A stretch of 37,233 bases of DNA from Bacteroidales bacterium (lineage in GTDB: Bacteria; Bacteroidota; Bacteroidia; Bacteroidales; Bacteroidaceae): positions 1 to 37,233 of the forward strand of contig SFPF01000015.1 in the NCBI GenBank assembly GCA_004552155.1. The letters run 5' to 3'. Positions within the stretch are counted from its first letter, which is position 1; every line of letters starts with the position of its first letter. The notes under the pieces were generated by a model. It saw only the letters and a program-made list of their open reading frames with translations, was not told where the DNA came from and ran no database searches. The position numbers and the translations under genes were made by a program. Below, in pieces: positions 35,204 to 37,233 of this stretch.

Positions 35204-35982
35204 TTTTTCTTTCTTCCGTCGAGCACCGTGACGCCGCGGTGCGTCTCGTTGATGGCGGCGGCGATTTCGTCGTATTTCTTCGAGAAGATGAAGAATTGCA
35301 CCGACTGCCGCCCGCGGTCTACCACGTAGTCGAGCAGGAGGTTGGTGATGATGAGCGTGCAATAGCCGTATAGGAGTTTGTCTACGGTGGCTTCGGGCAG
35401 CAGGATGCTCGAGGTGATGATAATCACGTCGCAGAGCATCATCATCTGCCCGAGCGTCACGTCCTTATACTTGTTGATAATGGCGGCGATGATATCCGTG
35501 CCACCCGTAGAACCGTTGCTCAGGAACACGATGCCGATGCCGATGCCCTCAATCGCCGCGCCGAGGATACACGACATGAAGATATTGTTGTTGACCACCT
35601 GCGGCAGATGGCTGCGCGGGTTAATGTAGGCAAAACTCTCGGGATAATGCTGCCCGATGTATATCATCACCTCCTGCACGAAGCCGAGCAGGAAGGTGAG
35701 CATAAAGACGGCATAGATGGTTTTGAGGCAGAACTTCAGTCCCAGCACCTTCACCGCGATGCAGAGCAGCAGGATATTGACGATGAAGAAGGTGTATTGT
35801 ACGGGAAAGCCCGTGGCGTAGAATATCACCGCGCCCGCGCCGGCAAGTCCGCCGGTCGTGATTTCGTAAGGCAACTGAAAGCAGGTGAAGCCGACGGCGT
35901 AAAACAGCAGGCCGAGGGTGATGATGACGTAGTCGTGCAGTTCCTGCATGAACGTCGGGTGAAATTTGACTGTGGCAGACAT
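35204..35982 (-). pseudogene. YitT-family membrane protein, C-terminal domain missing
   Basis: The N-terminal part (about 250 residues) has five or so membrane segments (YVIITLGLLFYAVGFTCFQLPY, GLAGAGAVIFYATGFP and others) and the conserved LSNGSTGGTDIIAAIINKY. Family members then carry a cytoplasmic DUF2179 domain of about 80-90 residues that starts RGVTVLDG and ends near VYGEGFDxIK. Here RGVTVLDG runs directly into GRKKNN and the rdgB ribosome-binding site, without a stop before rdgB. About 250 bases seem lost near 35219. Function of YitT proteins is unknown. Confidence 0.82.
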
Positions 35983-35999
35983 ATTAATATTATAATAAG

Positions 36000-36025
36000 A
36001 GTAGGGACGCCCGCGCGCCCCTACT
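36000..36025. repeat. Small palindrome related to the gltB-gltD element
   Basis: AGTAGGGACGC and GCGCCCCTACT form an 11-bp stem with one mismatch, between leuS and yitT. It resembles the inner AGTAGGGGCG...CGCCCCTACT arms of the element at 18698-18923, so a dispersed repeat family is likely. Confidence 0.6.
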
Positions 36026-36028
36026 TGT

Positions 36029-36885
36029 TTACTTTACAACGATGTTCACGATGCGCCCGGGCACGACGATAACTTTTACGATTTGCTTGCCTTCGAGATA
36101 CTTTGCGGCGGCTTCCGATGCGAGCGTCTCCTTTTCGATTTGCTCCTTGGAGGCATCGGCGGGGAAGTCGAGCGTGAAGCGCGTCTTGCCGTTGAACGAC
36201 ACGCTGAGTGTCACGCTGTCCTCTTTCAGGTAAGCCTCGTCGAAGGCGGGCCATTCCGCGTCGCACACAGTGCCCTCATGGCCGAGTTTATGCCAAAGTT
36301 CCTCGGCAAAGAACGGCGCGAAGGGCGACAGCAACACGGCGAGCGGTTCGAGCACGCTGCGGGCGGCGCACTTCTGCTGCGCGAGTTCGCCCACGGCAAT
36401 CATGAATGCCGGCACGGCGGTGTTGTAAGAGAACGTCTCGATGTCTTCCGTCACCTTCTTAATCAGTTTGTGCAGCGTTTTGAGGTTTTCCTTGGAGGGC
36501 GCGTCCGCACTCACGGCGAAGGCGTCGCCTTTATGGTAAAGGTTCCATGCCTTTTTCAGGAAACGGTAACAGCCGTCGATGCCGTTGGAGTCCCAGGGCT
36601 TGCTCTGGTTGATAGGACCGAGGAACATTTCGTAGAGGCGGAGCGTGTCGCGACAATCATGTCGGGGTTGACCACGTTGTACATCGACTTCGACATCTTC
36701 TCAATCGCCCAGCCGCAGATATACTTGCCGTCTTCGAGCACGAACTCGGCGGTGGCGTATTCGGGACGCCAAGCCTTGAAGGCTTCCGTGTCGAGCACGT
36801 CGTTCTGCACGATGTTCACGTCCACGTGGATAGGCGTCACGTCGTAGTCCTTGGCGAGGCCTTTCGACACAAACGTGTTCGTGCG
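36029..36885 (-). pseudogene. leuS: Leucyl-tRNA synthetase, C-terminal part only, with an internal gap
   Basis: Charges tRNA-Leu. On the minus strand the visible part begins around NTFVSKGLAKDYDVTPIHVD near 36885, passes through AWRPEYATAEFV and the class I signature KMSKSMYN, and reaches VVNPDMIV. Near 36652 the frame changes and continues DTLRLYEMFLGPINQSKPW through the anticodon-binding domain to KVIVVPGRIVNIVVK. Family members have about five residues (ERYGA) at the frame change; about 13 bases are missing. The 5' two thirds of the gene are replaced by phage DNA. It precedes yitT, rdgB and porZ. Confidence 0.9.
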
Positions 36886-37039
36886 CACCGATCCGGCTGG
36901 GAACATCAAAATCGACAAGGAGAAATCCACCGAGAAGGTTGACGGCGCGGTGGCGCTGGTCATGGGCCTTGACCGGGCCATGAAGAACCTGAACGGCGGC
37001 GATTCCATCTACAACCACCGCGGCCTGATTATTCTGTGA
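36875..37039 (+). CDS. C-terminal fragment of a phage large terminase
   Basis: The plus strand encodes NVFVRTDPAGNIKIDKEKST..., then DGAVALVMGLDRAM and ends NHRGLIIL-TGA at 37037-37039. RTDPAGNIK-DKE-STEK-DGAVA-VM-LDRA is the usual C-terminus of large terminases (nuclease domain end) of tailed phages, mostly from Firmicutes. The 5' side merges with leuS coding DNA of the opposite strand, so the gene is cut by a join at about 36870-36895. Confidence 0.8.
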   Translation: MFVRTDPAGNIKIDKEKSTEKVDGAVALVMGLDRAMKNLNGGDSIYNHRGLIIL

Positions 37040-37048
37040 GGTGATTCC

Positions 37049-37233
37049 ATGCCGCATGCACCCCTTCGTCCATGCAGGCAGCCAGGCTGTCCGGGCTTCT
37101 GCAAGCCTGGGCAGGTGTACTGTCCGCAGCATGCACCGGAGCTTTCTTCCGATGCCCTGCGCGGCAGTGCCGCCTTCCGCGGCTACGACCGGAAATGGCA
37201 GGCCGCACGGAAGGCATTTCTGGAAAAGAACCC
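37049..37233 (+). CDS. Phage HNH endonuclease, N-terminal part
   Basis: Starts at the ATG at 37049, 9 bp after the terminase stop, and runs off the edge. CRQPGCPGFC and CPQH give a zinc-knuckle pattern, and RGSAAFRGYDRKWQAARKAF is the typical segment before the HNH core of phage endonucleases that assist DNA packaging. The HNH catalytic core itself lies beyond the window. Confidence 0.8.
   Translation, partial: MPHAPLRPCRQPGCPGFCKPGQVYCPQHAPELSSDALRGSAAFRGYDRKWQAARKAFLEKN

Noticed and set aside
36870..37233. A true prophage integrated in leuS
   Set aside because: No integrase, attachment site or duplicated leuS end is seen, and the phage gene itself is cut at the join.

Overview
The window looks like a chromosomal piece of a Bacteroidales bacterium, most likely in or near Prevotellaceae. 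The evidence is the repeated promoter box TAnnTTTG (192, 13936, 20712, 22227, 22915, 23485, 30569 and, on the minus strand, 32120), a PorZ-type protein of the type IX secretion system (T9SS), T9SS-like C-termini, a fructan-use gene set, and GC-rich coding DNA between AT-rich spacers. Genus is inference. The last ~350 bases are different: they encode the end of a phage large terminase and the start of a phage HNH endonuclease, joined inside leuS.

Layout. 1-1700: the tail of an unknown gene, an AAA/DUF4143 ATPase and a strong terminator. 1.7-5.6 kb: a fructan locus with a C-terminal SusD fragment (minus strand), GH32 fructanase, FucP-like sugar transporter and fructokinase. 5.6-13.6 kb (minus strand): low-molecular-weight protein tyrosine phosphatase, a large secreted GH2 beta-galactosidase with ricin-like modules (broken reading frame), a beta-propeller lipoprotein with a CXXCH haem motif, and a DUF6057-type membrane protein (broken). 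13.6-20.4 kb: gltB and gltD (glutamate synthase) with a repeat-rich leader and a 226-bp nested palindrome between them. 20.4-26.9 kb: cysS (broken), tRNA-Leu(UAG), two small repeat elements, a small acidic membrane protein, rsmI (broken), a coiled-coil lipoprotein (broken), an alpha/beta hydrolase lipoprotein (broken) and an AI-2E family permease. 27-30.5 kb: a large secreted metzincin protease. 30.6-32 kb: DUF2795 protein, short-chain dehydrogenase and HU. 32.2-36.9 kb (minus strand): leuS, yitT, rdgB, porZ in one direction.

Functionally, secreted GH32 and GH2 enzymes with the transporter and fructokinase make a route from fructans and galactosides to glycolysis. GltBD supplies glutamate. 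PorZ, the metzincin and the beta-galactosidase tail fit T9SS export.

Two things stand out. First, nine genes, including the essential cysS and leuS, carry frame breaks or missing conserved segments. In cysS, rsmI, leuS, yitT and the hydrolase the missing piece can be named from family knowledge. With the phage join and the head-to-head SusD/GH32 join, this points to an imperfectly joined assembly more than to biological decay. Second, the spacers are rich in unusual repeats: dispersed 8-bp tandem arrays based on RAGTARAC, hairpins centred on AGTAAACT, a 226-bp nested palindrome, four palindromes spaced by two helical turns, and a 204-bp element with terminal inverted repeats.
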